Part shown: positions 38,192 through 45,575 of the stretch, piece after piece
Numbering within the stretch: the stretch's first letter is position 1
Layout of the letters: the number at the start of each line of letters is the position of its first letter
Assembly (NCBI GenBank): GCA_963966185.1
Contig: CAWZYM010000440.1
Coordinates: 203,643-267,642 of the forward strand
Origin: Rhabditoides inermis
Lineage: Eukaryota; Nematoda; Chromadorea; Rhabditida; Rhabditidae
Length of the DNA: 64,000 nucleotides
Reading direction: 5' to 3'
Position numbers and translations under genes: made by a program
The notes under the pieces: generated by a model
Databases searched by the model: none
What the model saw: the letters and a program-made list of their open reading frames with translations, nothing else
What the model was told of the DNA's origin: nothing

Positions 38192-39319
38192 AATACTCCA
38201 TAAAACTATCTAACCGTATGCTGACCAAAAGTCGGAAAATAACCGTATAAGGACGATAAGTATTGGCAAATAACGGTAATTTTTAGTGTGTCCCGCCAGA
38301 TTTCCATCTAATGGGTGGAATACGGTTAGGTGAGCAGGCTTTCCACGGGCGCGCAATCAAAGTGCCATTTCTGAGCATGCCGTAAACCCGGCGCGAGTAA
38401 CACTCTGGTGCTGGGTAAGAAAGATGCCCCGACGGGTTTTCGTGTCACCGCCCATGCGCTTCTGGCTTGCTCACTATGCAAGTAGTGGTGGCTTATGTTG
38501 AATACGCAAGAATATATGCAAGAATGCAATTCATTTTTGCTCCTTTTTGGTTGTTCTGTTCTGGACAGTTGCTCTTATCGTATTGTAAACTAACGGTTGG
38601 CATTTGCCTCTCTGTGAAATAGAACCGTGCAGCCGGGCGCTTGCTAACCGTAAGATGACCACAAAGTTACCGCCAATTGCCGGAATACAACCGTAAGGTA
38701 TTTTGGGCGCATTACGGTTATGTTAGAGCGGCTATACGGTTAAATAGTTTTATGGAGTACGCACGCCTAGTGTGAAAACTATAAGAGTGATAGGGGGACG
38801 CGAGACTCGCGCAGCCTCAACAAAGACACATATGGCGCCGCAAATAACATCAACTCACAAAACACTCAATAGATCAGAGGGAGAAAGAGACCGTAATAAA
38901 AACGAAACAGACACGAATTACGGCTATTACCGAAAATAGAAAATTGTTCACAACTTTCAAAACGCAAAACACAACTTTTCGAAACTCACTCATGGCATGG
39001 GGCGTGGCGGATCGTCTCCTGTGCCGCAGCGGGGCGGGGGAGAGATTGGCGGATGAGGAGGAGGAGGAGGAGGAGGAGAAAGACGTCTCCGGAGACGCCT
39101 CACAACACGAATCCTGCAACGCGCACATAGAGCTATTCCAATCATATTTCACAGCCATTCATGTGAGTATGGAGACAGACGCACCTCCGGAGAGTGCGCG
39201 TGCGGGTGCGGGCTGTGCGTGTCGTGAGAAGAGGAGGTGGAAGACGGCCCGCTGTCGCCCTCTCCACCCTCCATATAAGGCTCCTTCAACGGAGAAGACG
39301 CCGACAGATCGTCTTCCAT
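12615..39319 (-). CDS. FBXO11: F-box only protein 11 orthologue, 30 coding exons
   Basis: FBXO11 is the substrate-recognition subunit of an SCF (SKP1-CUL1-F-box) ubiquitin ligase in animals. Exons, 5' to 3' on minus: 39319-39185, 39113-38990, 36774-36625, 36478-36366, 35650-35586, 35231-35147, 34494-34406, 34322-34255, 34127-34063, 33851-33786, 33571-33433, 31681-31564, 31249-31195, 31059-30958, 30812-30703, 30591-30511, 30429-30369, 23318-23237, 23124-22981, 22865-22744, 22027-21905, 21652-21567, 21494-21431, 21327-21230, 21140-21082, 21009-20906, 20829-20717, 20639-20570, 12920-12781, 12741-12615. All introns are GT-AG, phases agree at every junction, and the sum is 2958 nt (985 residues; the human protein is about 927). 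Domain order is F-box (about 213-256), right-handed beta-helix repeats (about 320-874) and UBR-type zinc finger (about 907-960). The start is the ATG at 39319. A splice acceptor lies just 5' of it, so an upstream 5'UTR exon is likely. No disabling change was seen. Confidence 0.95.
13154..13549 (+). mobile_element. SINE-like insertion with (ATTG)n tail and 13-bp TSD
   Basis: The direct repeat GATAATACTTATC occurs at 13141-13153 and 13550-13562. The 396-bp insert begins with TCGAT/ATT-rich text, carries CAGTACCCTTGAGCAAAGC (also in the LINE fragment tail near 3001-3030, reversed), and ends in a (GATT)n tail. A 13-bp TSD plus a microsatellite tail indicates LINE-mediated integration. No frame is convincing, and no clear Pol III head was found. 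Confidence 0.7.
14048..14384. repeat. 33-bp VNTR, ten copies
   Basis: Ten copies of a unit with core CCCCCTCTGGTGTATGAGGAA and spacer TATACAGTTGT. Most are 33 bp. Three lack a 6-bp GTTGTC piece and are 27 bp. Both lengths are multiples of three, so frames stay open on both strands (for example [11 protein letters not shown] repeats in a plus frame from 13548). It lies inside FBXO11 intron 28. The upstream part of that plus frame (13548-14045) has no recognisable domain. Confidence 0.9.
14390..14580. repeat. GCGAGTG-rich short repeat block
   Basis: GCGAGTG or GAGTG words recur about every 10-20 bp (for example GAGTGACACGCGAGTGGTACG). A reversed set, ACTCGCGTACCACTCGCAACC, lies at about 14538-14560, making the block partly self-complementary. 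No gene is seen. Confidence 0.55.
14790..15140 (+). other. Exon-like pair of unknown origin
   Basis: A plus-strand frame ending LPRGLK at 14873 is followed by GTAAGA (donor-like). After 150 bp, TTTTGCAG precedes an in-phase frame, [20 protein letters not shown], continuing to a TAA at 15138-15140. The ends and phase are consistent with a spliced pair, but the protein is not recognised. It lies immediately 5' of the NeSL-type frames and may be part of that element's leader, a remnant of another gene, or chance. Confidence 0.25.
15158..16783 (+). pseudogene. NeSL N-terminal region: zinc finger and start of Ulp1-like domain
   Basis: One frame runs from after the TGA at 15158 to the TAA at 16781-16783, interrupted only by a TAG at 16139-16141. 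It encodes a basic N-terminus, Cys-rich [11 protein letters not shown], a C2H2 finger [20 protein letters not shown], a Ser/Glu-rich linker, and the beginning of a C48-type protease including the HWTLVVAD block (His codon at 16718-16720). The natural start is not certain; the first ATG in frame begins MVFDKD. Reading continues cleanly across the TAG, so decay looks recent. Confidence 0.75.
16784..17156 (+). pseudogene. NeSL Ulp1-like C-terminal part with nucleophile Cys
   Basis: After a frame change, 16884-17156 encodes [17 protein letters not shown], which matches the (D/N)CG block holding the catalytic Cys in Ulp1 proteases (Cys codon 16890-16892). With the His in the preceding frame, the protease fold is recognisable but split by a stop and frameshift between about 16780 and 16880. 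A TGA ends this piece. Between 17157 and 17363 there is Lys/Glu-rich text with further stops. Confidence 0.65.
17364..18286 (+). pseudogene. NeSL reverse transcriptase, N-terminal and palm
   Basis: Three overlapping frames together encode the [19 protein letters not shown] (frame 0), [20 protein letters not shown] and [11 protein letters not shown] (frame 2), then [17 protein letters not shown] and [11 protein letters not shown] (frame 1; FADD at 18244-18255). The catalytic residues are kept but two frameshifts (about 17700 and 18000) break translation. The frame then runs into the insertion at 18298. Confidence 0.82.
18298..18726 (-). mobile_element. SINE-like 429-bp insertion in the NeSL RT, 11-bp TSD
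   Basis: The direct repeat TGCAATATCAG occurs at 18287-18297 and 18727-18737. The insert has an (ATTCTG)n-type tail at its low-coordinate end, so it is oriented on the minus strand. The last 130 bp match 34687-34815 on the plus strand. Two minus-strand frames are open (one reads [20 protein letters not shown]), so it might be a 5'-truncated copy of a longer coding element rather than a true SINE. Removing it with one TSD copy rejoins the RT frame. Confidence 0.8.
18738..20195 (+). pseudogene. NeSL RT thumb and restriction-like endonuclease
   Basis: Frame 18747-19253 continues the RT ([40 protein letters not shown]). After short frameshifted text, 19569-20195 encodes a Cys/His knuckle ([19 protein letters not shown]) and a PD-(D/E)XK-like nuclease with RPDIVL, then [10 protein letters not shown] and a downstream [14 protein letters not shown]. 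This CCHC plus RLE order is the C-terminus of R2/NeSL-type elements. The stop is TAG at 20193-20195. Confidence 0.8.
20570..23318 (-). CDS. FBXO11: FBXO11 exons 18-28: main beta-helix repeat block
   Basis: Eleven exons encode tandem repeats of the pattern (N/H)xIxxGxxGGIYV...GxIEENxIxxNxxAGIxIxTxSxPxIRRN: for example [17 protein letters not shown] (exon 18), [20 protein letters not shown] (19), [20 protein letters not shown] (20), [20 protein letters not shown] (21), [10 protein letters not shown] (22), [11 protein letters not shown] (23), [17 protein letters not shown] (24), [20 protein letters not shown] (26), [20 protein letters not shown] (27). Exon 28 ends RGQCLFK at 20570. Apart from one of about 700 bp, these introns are mostly under 200 bp, unlike the 7-kb introns on either side. 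Conservation with vertebrates is very high. Confidence 0.95.
21361..21411. repeat. (CT)n microsatellite in FBXO11 intron 23
   Basis: A nearly pure CT run of about 50 bp lies about 20 bp from exon 23. On the minus strand it is a (GA)n run just after the exon 24-to-23 boundary region. No coding role. Confidence 0.85.
23342..23885. mobile_element. TTAA-flanked MITE beside exon 18
   Basis: TTAA lies at 23338-23341 and 23886-23889. The termini AGGTAGTGTACCTTCTGA and TCAGAGGGTACACTACCT are inverted with one mismatch. The insert is 544 bp and AT-rich with no transposase. TTAA specificity points to the piggyBac superfamily. It begins only 23 bp upstream of the exon 18 splice acceptor (23318), so the branch-point region is formed by or beside the TTAA. 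Confidence 0.85.
25316..25400 (+). other. tRNA-like Pol III promoter sequence, left arm of foldback 1
   Basis: The A-box-like TGGCCTAGTGGATAAC and perfect B-box GGTTCGATTCC are spaced somewhat wider than in a standard tRNA (about 46 nt between the GG of the D loop and GTTC). The T-arm can pair GTGGG with CCCGT. The 5' and 3' ends pair at only about four of seven acceptor positions, so a working tRNA is unlikely. TTTT follows immediately (25401-25404), a Pol III stop signal. Confidence 0.6.
25676..25760 (-). other. tRNA-like Pol III promoter sequence, right arm of foldback 1
   Basis: Inverted copy of 25316-25400 on the minus strand, identical at the A box and B box as far as can be read by eye. 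It points toward the element centre, so the two potential transcripts converge. Confidence 0.6.
29436..29505 (+). other. tRNA-like Pol III promoter sequence, left arm of foldback 2
   Basis: The A box TGGCTTAGTGGTTAGCGC and B box GGTTCAAGCC are at standard tRNA spacing (about 33 nt). The anticodon-loop-like CTGTCAG would read GUC (Asp), but the anticodon and acceptor stems pair poorly. It is probably tRNA-derived, not a working tRNA. Confidence 0.6.
29786..29855 (-). other. tRNA-like Pol III promoter sequence, right arm of foldback 2
   Basis: Inverted copy with a better preserved B box, GGTTCGAGTCC, and A box TGGCCTAGTGGTTAGCGC. It carries the same CTGTCAG loop-like motif. It faces the left-arm copy across the element centre. 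Confidence 0.6.
30369..33571 (-). CDS. FBXO11: FBXO11 exons 11-17: first beta-helix repeats
   Basis: Exons 11-17 encode the start of the right-handed beta-helix (PbH1/CASH repeats): exon 11 [20 protein letters not shown], exon 12 [20 protein letters not shown], exon 14 [19 protein letters not shown], exon 15 [20 protein letters not shown], exon 16 [20 protein letters not shown], exon 17 [20 protein letters not shown]. All have direct counterparts in vertebrate FBXO11 in the same order. The helix is thought to form the substrate-binding face. Exon 16 uses the donor GTTAGT after a split GA|A codon. Confidence 0.95.
31682..33432. other. FBXO11 intron 11 content
   Basis: The intron is 1.75 kb with no gene. 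It contains the AACCGGTT palindrome cluster at 32325-32790 and a (GA)n run at about 33290-33320. The rest (31690-32320, 32800-33280) shows nothing recognisable. Short frames here are not conserved. Confidence 0.6.
32325..32790. repeat. Dense AACCGGTT/GGTTAACC palindrome cluster
   Basis: Two blocks (32330-32462 and 32585-32775) are built from overlapping GGTTAACCGGTTAACC words, separated by about 120 bp of ordinary sequence. Nearly every word is its own reverse complement, so the region can fold in many registers. It ends GGGCCATCTCTA, reminiscent of hAT-type termini, but no matching left terminus or duplication was found. Confidence 0.75.
34255..35231 (-). CDS. FBXO11: FBXO11 exons 6-8: F-box
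   Basis: Exon 6 (35231-35147) ends [13 protein letters not shown], exon 7 (34494-34406) reads [20 protein letters not shown] and then FRIANDNLW, and exon 8 (34322-34255) reads [19 protein letters not shown]. This aligns with the F-box core of vertebrate FBXO11 (LPDEVVLKIFSYL, then ANDPILWK, then FEYTRP). The F-box would contact SKP1. Residue numbers are about 213-256 from the chosen start. Exons 9 (34127-34063; [10 protein letters not shown]) and 10 (33851-33786) continue the known family order. Confidence 0.95.
34687..34820 (+). mobile_element. SINE-like 3' fragment with (ATTCTG)n tail
   Basis: This matches the tail half of the 18298-18726 insert in opposite orientation (CTCGCAGTAGG, TACTGTATTTTAC, TTTGATTCGAGATAAATATT), ending in three ATTCTG repeats. 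It is a 5'-truncated copy in FBXO11 intron 6. Confidence 0.75.
34979..35041. repeat. Short foldback (ACCACTGCGG arms)
   Basis: ACCACTGCGG and CCGCAGTGGT flank about 40 bp containing TGCTGAGGCATCATCAG. It is in FBXO11 intron 6. No duplication is visible and its origin is unknown. Confidence 0.55.
35651..36365. other. FBXO11 intron 4 content
   Basis: About 0.7 kb between exons 4 and 5, C-rich with CA/TCA-type microsatellites on plus (about 35905-36015). No gene or element is recognised. Confidence 0.5.
37739..37781. repeat. (GA)n microsatellite
   Basis: A pure GA dinucleotide run of about 42 bp on plus in FBXO11 intron 2. Confidence 0.9.
38118..38187. repeat. (CT)n microsatellite, about 70 bp
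   Basis: A pure CT run immediately beside the TA-flanked MITE at 38196. It is the longest perfect dinucleotide run in the gene. Confidence 0.92.
38196..38757. mobile_element. TA-flanked MITE (Tc1/mariner-type)
   Basis: The termini CTCCATAAAACTAT and ATAGTTTTATGGAG are perfect inverted repeats, extending with mismatches to about 28 bp (CTAACCGTA/TAACCGTATA). Flanking TA lies at 38194-38195 and 38758-38759. The interior repeats the word AACCGTAA several times. No transposase is present. Confidence 0.8.
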
Positions 39320-39336
39320 CGGCAACCGAGAGAAGA
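38990..39336 (-). CDS. FBXO11: FBXO11 exons 1-2: low-complexity N-terminus
   Basis: Exon 1 (39336-39185) follows a CAG acceptor and carries the proposed start [14 protein letters not shown], then Gly/Ser/His-rich text ending [11 protein letters not shown] 71-bp intron follows. Exon 2 (39113-38990) encodes [12 protein letters not shown], a run of nine serines, and [12 protein letters not shown]. The serine run comes from a (TCC)n repeat at about 39054-39080. This region is disordered and poorly conserved in the family, so exon identity rests on splice signals and phase continuity (0, then 1) rather than homology. Confidence 0.72.
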
Positions 39337-41229
39337 CTGCAAGCCAATTCGTCAATCATTCAATCACACATCAATATGTTCACGATCAGAAACATGGGTT
39401 GCAAAACAGTAGCGGTACACGCAGGACATGAACGATCATGACTATCGCGCAGTCCATAAAAACTGCAGTAGCAGCGACGATAAGACGTATACCGGTAGTT
39501 GTACACAATCGTACGGTAACCGTAGGAACAAGTGATACGATGCATAGTGTGGGTCAAGTGTATGGAAGAAGAAAAAACAGATAGAGGGACAGACGACTAG
39601 ATACTAGATTGTGCTAGTGAGGCGTTGCGACGCCGTTCAGCACCACTGTCACGCGTGCAAACACACCAGGTGAGAGAGAGTGGGGCCAGAGAGCACACCA
39701 ATGCGGGAGGGCGCAGACCAAGGACGATGACCGACATGCATTCATTGCCCCCACTGAAACAGTCTCCACCACAAACGTCACGAAGCAGCTACTTCAAAGC
39801 GAGTGTGCGAATTAGGGGGATCGCTATAGGCGAGCAGAGATCGAGTGGTTCTAGAGACGAGCACACGACAATTATGTGACACAGCCACACTCGCATGTAA
39901 TCATTATGTGCAAGATTGCAACATGGGAAGGATGTGACGGTGAGTGGCTGGTGCGTCGGCGGCGCGTGCAGTGACACTGTCTAGTGGGGGAACAGGTATT
40001 CACACAGACAGACGGCGCGCCGTTTCGCAAGTTATACGATGTATGCGTACGCACGCACGTCTCGGGAATACAAATGGGTGAACGGAGACAGCCAGCCACA
40101 CGGGCCAGTCTCGATATTACGCTGATAAGCGCGGTCACCTCACCTCTAGCGGATGGGGGCAATGCGAGAGAGGTAGGAAAGAGAAGGAAGCGAGGAAGCA
40201 GACTAGGAATTATAGATTGCGCACGATCAACGACACTTTTGAAGTAGACAACTTCACAGAAGACGATAGAGGAATCAGGAGCAGATAGAAGTGCGGGGCT
40301 TGCACTTTCACCTGCGAGAGCAGCGCACACGGCACGTGTTGCACTTTACGGCCAACGAGACTCGTCAATCGATCCGAGTCGAGCTCGCCAGTGGATCCCT
40401 ATGCGCATCATCACAATCGGGAAACTTGCGACGCGGTAAAGAACCAGACAAACAGCCATGTGAGCGGAATCGATCGGGAGGGGCGAGTGGTCGCAGTCAC
40501 ATTGCCACTCGGATGCAGCAGCACAACAATCGACGTCTTGGGTGGGGGAGGCTGATATGGATTGAGTGGGAGAAGGAAGACGGGGAGCGACAGATGCAAG
40601 TCGATCGATTCGGGTGGTCGTGACATGCGACGGCCCACACGGGTGCACAGTGCAATGAAGCGGCGCAGGCGGTGGGCGAGGCGGCAAGCGCGCGAGAGAG
40701 TGAGAGCGCGCAGACGACGAGGGGAAGACGAGAGAGCGCGCGCAGACAACGAGAGGAAGACGAGAGAACGCGCGTAGACAACGAGAGTAATGTACTTTCG
40801 TTCACGGCGATCTATGTGATGTGAGGTGAACGGGAAGAAGAAGTCAGGGGCGAGTGACTTCTTAATAAATATGACAATGAATATGTCAATGTAAACGTTT
40901 TATTGCGAATGAAACCCATTATTCACGCATTTTACAGTGAATGTTTTCGTTAACAATAAAACGCAGAGATATACAGACAAAGCTGAATTTGAAGAATCAC
41001 AGGTTTCTTTCAACCTCGCTTTGGCGGGAATCCGAGATCCTTTCTCAGAACGTTCCGGATGTGGCTGCAGTGGCATTTTCGAAACGATCTTCTATTCATG
41101 TACTTGTATTGAATTTGCTTTGTGATCCATTTGTGAACAATGTTATATGTTTCCAGACTTTGATGTTATTGCTTATTGTAATATTCAGTGACTATGTATG
41201 TTTAGTCACTCTAACATTTTCTAACCCCG
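39337..41229. promoter_or_regulatory. Region upstream of FBXO11, candidate promoter and 5'UTR
   Basis: No conserved coding sequence. 40300-40800 is rich in CpG and in CGCGC words, unlike the flanks, and lies upstream of the first FBXO11 coding exon and of the plus-strand gene remnant at 41230, so it could be a shared promoter. 40860-41220 is AT-rich and featureless. No TATA box or initiator can be assigned with confidence. Confidence 0.3.
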
Positions 41230-42319
41230 ATGGAAGAGCCTGCTCAATCTGACGTTGGAACAGATCCGAAAAAAAACTGGTGAGCGATATGAATGTGAAT
41301 GCCTAATTTCTTAAATGCGAAAGACATTTAGTGTCAAGGATGCGGTAAGTGGTTATCCGTTTCTCGTGAGAGATACCCCCGCAAGAACTCGTGCACGCAA
41401 TCGGACCCCGTCCATCTGCGGAACACCCGAGGCGCCCCTCTGTCGTGCTTCAAGTGTGAGAAGCGTTTCTTCGACTGAAGTACTTTTATTGACCACCTAC
41501 GTGATGGACATGACGTACTCGACGCAGTCATTCACAAGAAAACATTGACAAAGGACGAATCAGAGGTAAGAGGGAGAGAGAGGGAGAGAGAGAGAGAGGG
41601 GGGAGAGAGAGATGATAAACGTTCTAGGAGATGCGACTGTTCCTTGAAGAGCGGTGCGGATTCAACTTCAAGAAGCAACGTAGCGACCACAATTGGATAC
41701 GGTACACATGCAACAGAAGTGGTCATCTGAAAACTGTGCCATTGGAAGAGAAACGCGTTCCGAAGGCCACTCTGGCGACTGGGACCGAATGTCCCGCATT
41801 TGTTCGCATTTCGGCCACGGCGGACAACGACGGGTCAGTGTCAGTCAAACAGCTAGTAAATATATGGCCTCTCGACTCGCACAACGCGCCCACGAGATGG
41901 TCAGCATGGGCGTCCCAGCTAGGAAAGTAGCGGAAATCTTCCAACGTGAGTCCTTATGTGTCCTCTTTTCTCTCCTCCCCTCTCTCCCCTCCCCTCTCTC
42001 TCCTCCCTCTCCCCTCCTCCCTCTCCCCTCCCATCGCTCCCCTCCCCTCTCTCTTCTCCCTCTCTCCTCCTCCCTCTCTCATCCCCCCTCTCCCCTCCCA
42101 TCTCTCCCCTCCTTTTTTAAAATTCACTCATTAGATGACGGATTGTGTTCAGCCATCTGGCAAAGAGAGGGGTTGAGGGAGAGTGCAGGTCGAGTCGACT
42201 TGCCATGACGCCACTGGCATAGCCCGTTGACAGCAGATTCATATCGCCGCCACTATCTGACGAGAGTTACGAAATTGCACATGACCAGTGTTCTCTCACA
42301 CAGACTCACTCTCAGTCAC

Positions 42320-42381
<62 letters not shown>

Positions 42382-42870
42382 CTCTCATTTTGCAATCATT
42401 TTTCTCTCTTTTTGCGAACGCCATTGTCCAATATGTTGAATATCGAGTGATAACTTCTAAACGAAATCACATGTCATCACATTACATTGTTTCAGAGGAA
42501 GCCGAAGCAGAAAAGGAGAATGGGAGTACGTCGGCACTGCATATCAAGATGCGTCGAGTTGTGGCGTGTTTTGGCAATCTCACCATGAACACGCCACAAC
42601 GCGCTCTGAGACGCCATACAAATTCAATTGATTGTTTTGATCAGCTGTTTTCGCGTTTTCATTGTGTTCAGATCTAGAGTGAACGCGTTGGTCGGTGCGG
42701 CGACATTGATAGCGAGTAAGTACTCTTACGAGACCAAGGAGGAGAAGATTGCGGGGGCGACTGCGACTGTCGAGCTGCTGGGCTGAGGAAGCACGGAGTC
42801 CAGGCTGAGGAAGCACGGAGTCCAGGGAGAGCTGTCCAAGATCGATGGACCTATGCTATCACTTGGTGAG
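41230..42870 (+). pseudogene. Decayed zinc-finger gene with MULE/ZSWIM-like N-terminal domain
   Basis: A plus-strand frame from about 41335 reads CGKWLS and a C2H2-like CFKCEKRFFD-stop-STFIDHLRDGHD, interrupted by a TGA at 41476-41478. It ends KDESE at a GTAAGA donor (41566). A 62-bp GA-rich intron precedes an in-phase exon from 41628: FNFKKQRSDHNWIRYTCNRS, AFVRISATADNDGSVSVKQ. A frame change near 41850 leads to MASRLAQRAHEMVSMGVPAR, then a GTGAGT donor at about 41946. The YxCNRSG and MGVP blocks resemble N-terminal regions of MULE-derived ZSWIM-like proteins. Later pieces (42495-42860, with a 22-bp duplication at about 42784-42827) are unassigned. A proposed first exon at 41230-41279 (MEEPAQSDVG) does not join in frame. 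Confidence 0.45.
42320..42376. repeat. (CT)n microsatellite
   Basis: A CT run of about 57 bp inside the decayed zinc-finger gene. Frames crossing it are low-complexity only. Confidence 0.9.
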
Positions 42871-43460
42871 TCTTCATCCTTTGTTGTTTTCTTCCTTTCT
42901 CTGTTGGATTACCCACTTCATCTTGGTGAAGTAATGCATTATATCCCTGGGCGGGCAACGGTTGTCACGCTATGAATTGAGGACATGGCGGAGCATCTCG
43001 TTTCCTACTTAGTGGTGTTTGCTTAGTGTAATCAAGAGTATCAGTGATACTGTAGTCAGTATAGTATATCAGTGATGCTGAAATCAGTAGATCAGTTATA
43101 CGTTTATTTAGATCGTTTTACTTCAAAATGACGTAGGTTTTTTTTGTCAAAACGCAATATAGACTTGAAAAATGTTCTAAAATTAATATCGCGGTTGGTT
43201 TTCAAGGTATAAGGTCCATTAGGGGCGGCGCGCAGCGGCGCCCGTTTGTTTTGAGCTGTGACGCGCGCAACACGCCACTCCCAAGGCACACACGATTTCT
43301 CTATTCTAATACAATATACTTAATTAGTGTGCGTTATTTGTTAGAATATCACTTTGTAAGACCTATGAGTATGATTCGTGAAACCAATATCGGTTGCGGC
43401 ATCCAAAAACCGCCCTCTCTTGCTCTCTCCCGCTTTGCCACTAAACGTGTTTACGACGGC

Positions 43461-43491
<31 letters not shown>

Positions 43492-43872
43492 GTGTGCATC
43501 ACGTAAGCTCCGCCCACTGCACTTTGCGCTCATTGGTCGCTCGGCTCTCTTGCGTGCGCACTCTGATTGGCTGAGCGCATGCCCCGCCCTTCGTTCACCC
43601 ACTCTCGTGTCGGCTCGCCGTCCAGGCCACCGCCCCAGTTTTGGCGCGAAAACTGTGGGGGGAGGGGAGTGTGCGGAGCGGAGTGAGTGGGTAAGAGAGA
43701 GAGACGCGAAATAGCGCGTGTCAATGAGAGACTGGCATTGGCAGGCGCACGAGCGATTCGACAAAGCAGTGCGTTTCCATATTCAGGATACGTTTTCTAA
43801 AGTTTCGAATATGTATACATAACATGTTCGGCACATCAACCTGAAAAACAATTTCTTCGAAATTTGAGAAAA
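42871..43872. other. No gene recognised; GC-rich stretch with (CGG)n
   Basis: 42871-43190 is ordinary AT-rich sequence. 43200-43240 shares GCGGTTGGTTTTCAAGGTA with the repeat text near 47935. 43455-43485 is a perfect CGG/GGC run of about 30 bp. 43500-43760 is CpG-rich with CTGATTGGCTG and CATTGGTCG, CCAAT-box-like words on the minus and plus strands, so promoter activity is possible but unproven. Confidence 0.4.
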
Positions 43873-44979
43873 GGACATCCATTCTCTTTCGAAAAGTACA
43901 CGAGTAAAGAGGAGTGGTTTGTTTTGATCTAATTCAACAAAAGCACATGCATAAAATCTCTTCGCAGCTGACTAAAATTTCAAAACAAACCTGCTCTTTC
44001 TGATCGATGAAAAATATAGTATGCACTATAATCGTGTCATACATTTTGTTGCAAGTTACTTGTTGGGATTAACAGTATCCTGAATACCTGAACTCAACAT
44101 GCTAACAAGAAAACAATTAGAGTTTTAAAACATCGTTCGAAAGAGCAGGTTTGTTTTGAAATTTTAGTCAGCTGCGAAGAGATTTTATGCATGTGCTTTT
44201 GTTGAATTAGATCAAAACAAACCACTCCTCTTTACTCGTGTACTTTTCGAAAGAGAATACTTGGTACAAGTGACAAGTAAATAATTACAATTTTTTAGGT
44301 AAATAATTTCGGTAAACTAGTAAACAAAGTTGTAAACATCTTTAAAACTAGAGAGTTTGTTATCTAAAGTGTACTAGACTTGATGGAGAGTTCATATCAG
44401 ATGTTTACAAGTCCGGTAAACAAATAAACAAAAGACGTGTACTAGAGCCATAGTAGGATTCAGATTTGAAGTTTTGATGATTTGACGCAAAGAGGCGAGC
44501 GCGCCGAAGGCGCGCGAGCCTCGGAGCGCAGTGCGGCGGCGAAGCCGCCGCTACTAGCGGGCCGGAGGCGAGCAAAGCGAGCCTCCGGCCCCTACTATGG
44601 CTCTAGTACACGTCAGACATCGAAATCTCTTTCTTTCGGAGTTGTTTACGTTTTGTTCATTTGTTTACCGGACTTGTAAACATCTGATATGAACTCTCCA
44701 TCAAGTCTAGTACACTTTAGATAACAAACTCTCTAGTTTTAAAGATGTTTACAACTTTGTTTACTAGTTTACCGAAATTATTTACCTAAAAAATTGTAAT
44801 TATTTACTTGTCACTTGTACCAAGTATTCTCTTTCGAAAAGTACACGAGTAAAGAGGAGTGGTTTGTTTTGAAATTTTAGTCAGCTGCGAAGAGATTTTA
44901 TGCATGTGCTTTTGTTGAATTAGATCAAAACAAACCACTCCTCTTTACTCGTGTACTTTTCGAAAGAGAATGGATGTCC
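43873..44979. repeat. 1.1-kb palindrome with MITE-like arms
   Basis: The outer ends read GGACATCCATTCTC and GAGAATGGATGTCC. A foldback (CTTTCGAAAAGTACACGAGT, GAGGAGTGGTTTGTTTTGA, CTTCGCAGCTGACTAAAA) occupies each end: a full version with a loop on the left (about 43883-44260) and a compact loopless version on the right (about 44825-44970). Inside are matching inverted arms with ACTTGGTACAAGTGACAAG and GTGTACTAGAGCCATAGTAG, centred on a GC-rich island (44493-44593). The arms are nearly identical apart from a deletion in the left arm near 44430. Confidence 0.85.
44493..44593. repeat. GC-rich triple-hairpin island (copy 5, reversed)
   Basis: Same three hairpins as 5704-5811 in reverse complement: GCGAGCGCGCC-GAAG-GCGCGCGAGC, GCGGCGAAGCCGC, GGCCGGAGGC...GCCTCCGGCC. 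It lies at the centre of the 1.1-kb palindrome. A further partial copy of the outer hairpin is at 44978-45009. Confidence 0.82.
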
Positions 44980-45575
44980 GAGGCGAGCAAAGCGAGCCTC
45001 CGGCCCGCTAGTCGCCCTCCTCCCCTAAAATTTCCTATGGCGTTTGTTTGTCCAGACTCATAACTCATTACTCTTTCCACGAATCAGGATACAACTTCAG
45101 GGTTAAGGTTTGGTGTCACCTGAGACGCGATGGTTACTCTGACATCTCATTTGCATAACTCCTTATATGGGTTCCACGAGAGGAACTTTGGACTTTGACT
45201 CGAAAACACACTTTTCACATTAACTCGATAACGAATTGAGACAGACGGTTCATATTCACACCTTGCAACAACCTAACTAAGACAAAAGTTTTAGTAAACA
45301 TATTATGTAAACAAGTAAACAAATAAACAAATAATGTAAACATTCTCGGAAATCTTAATAACTCAGTCAGTTTTGAAGGTAGACACTTCAAACTCATACC
45401 ATAACACAATTACACAAGTACATTTATGATAGTAAACAACTCATGTCAACAAGTAAACAAAAAAGTAAACAACACAAACTTCCATTTTAAAGGTATCTAA
45501 CATGTACTAGACCGTGTACTGAGTTCAATTTTGTTGTTTACAGAAAAAGTAAACAAGTAAACAAAAAAGTAAACA
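44980..45575. repeat. Inverted counterpart of 7780-8340
   Basis: Read in reverse complement, this block matches the left flank, including the sentence with CTCATTTGCATAACTCC, CTTATATGGGTTCCACG and GAGGAACTTTGGAC (45149-45200 against 8132-8186). It contains GTAAACAAGTAAACAA runs and no gene. Confidence 0.8.

Larger units (their letters stand above)
36775..38989. other. FBXO11 intron 2 content
   Basis: The intron is 2.2 kb. Besides the MITE at 38196-38757 it has (CT)n at about 37350-37390, (GA)n at about 37739-37781 and (CT)n at 38118-38187. No coding exon with conserved content was found. Confidence 0.6.

Noticed and set aside
40296..40805. Several frames of about 100 codons on both strands upstream of FBXO11
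   Set aside because: Arg/Ser/Ala-rich translations of CpG-rich sequence with no domain; more likely promoter or 5'UTR.
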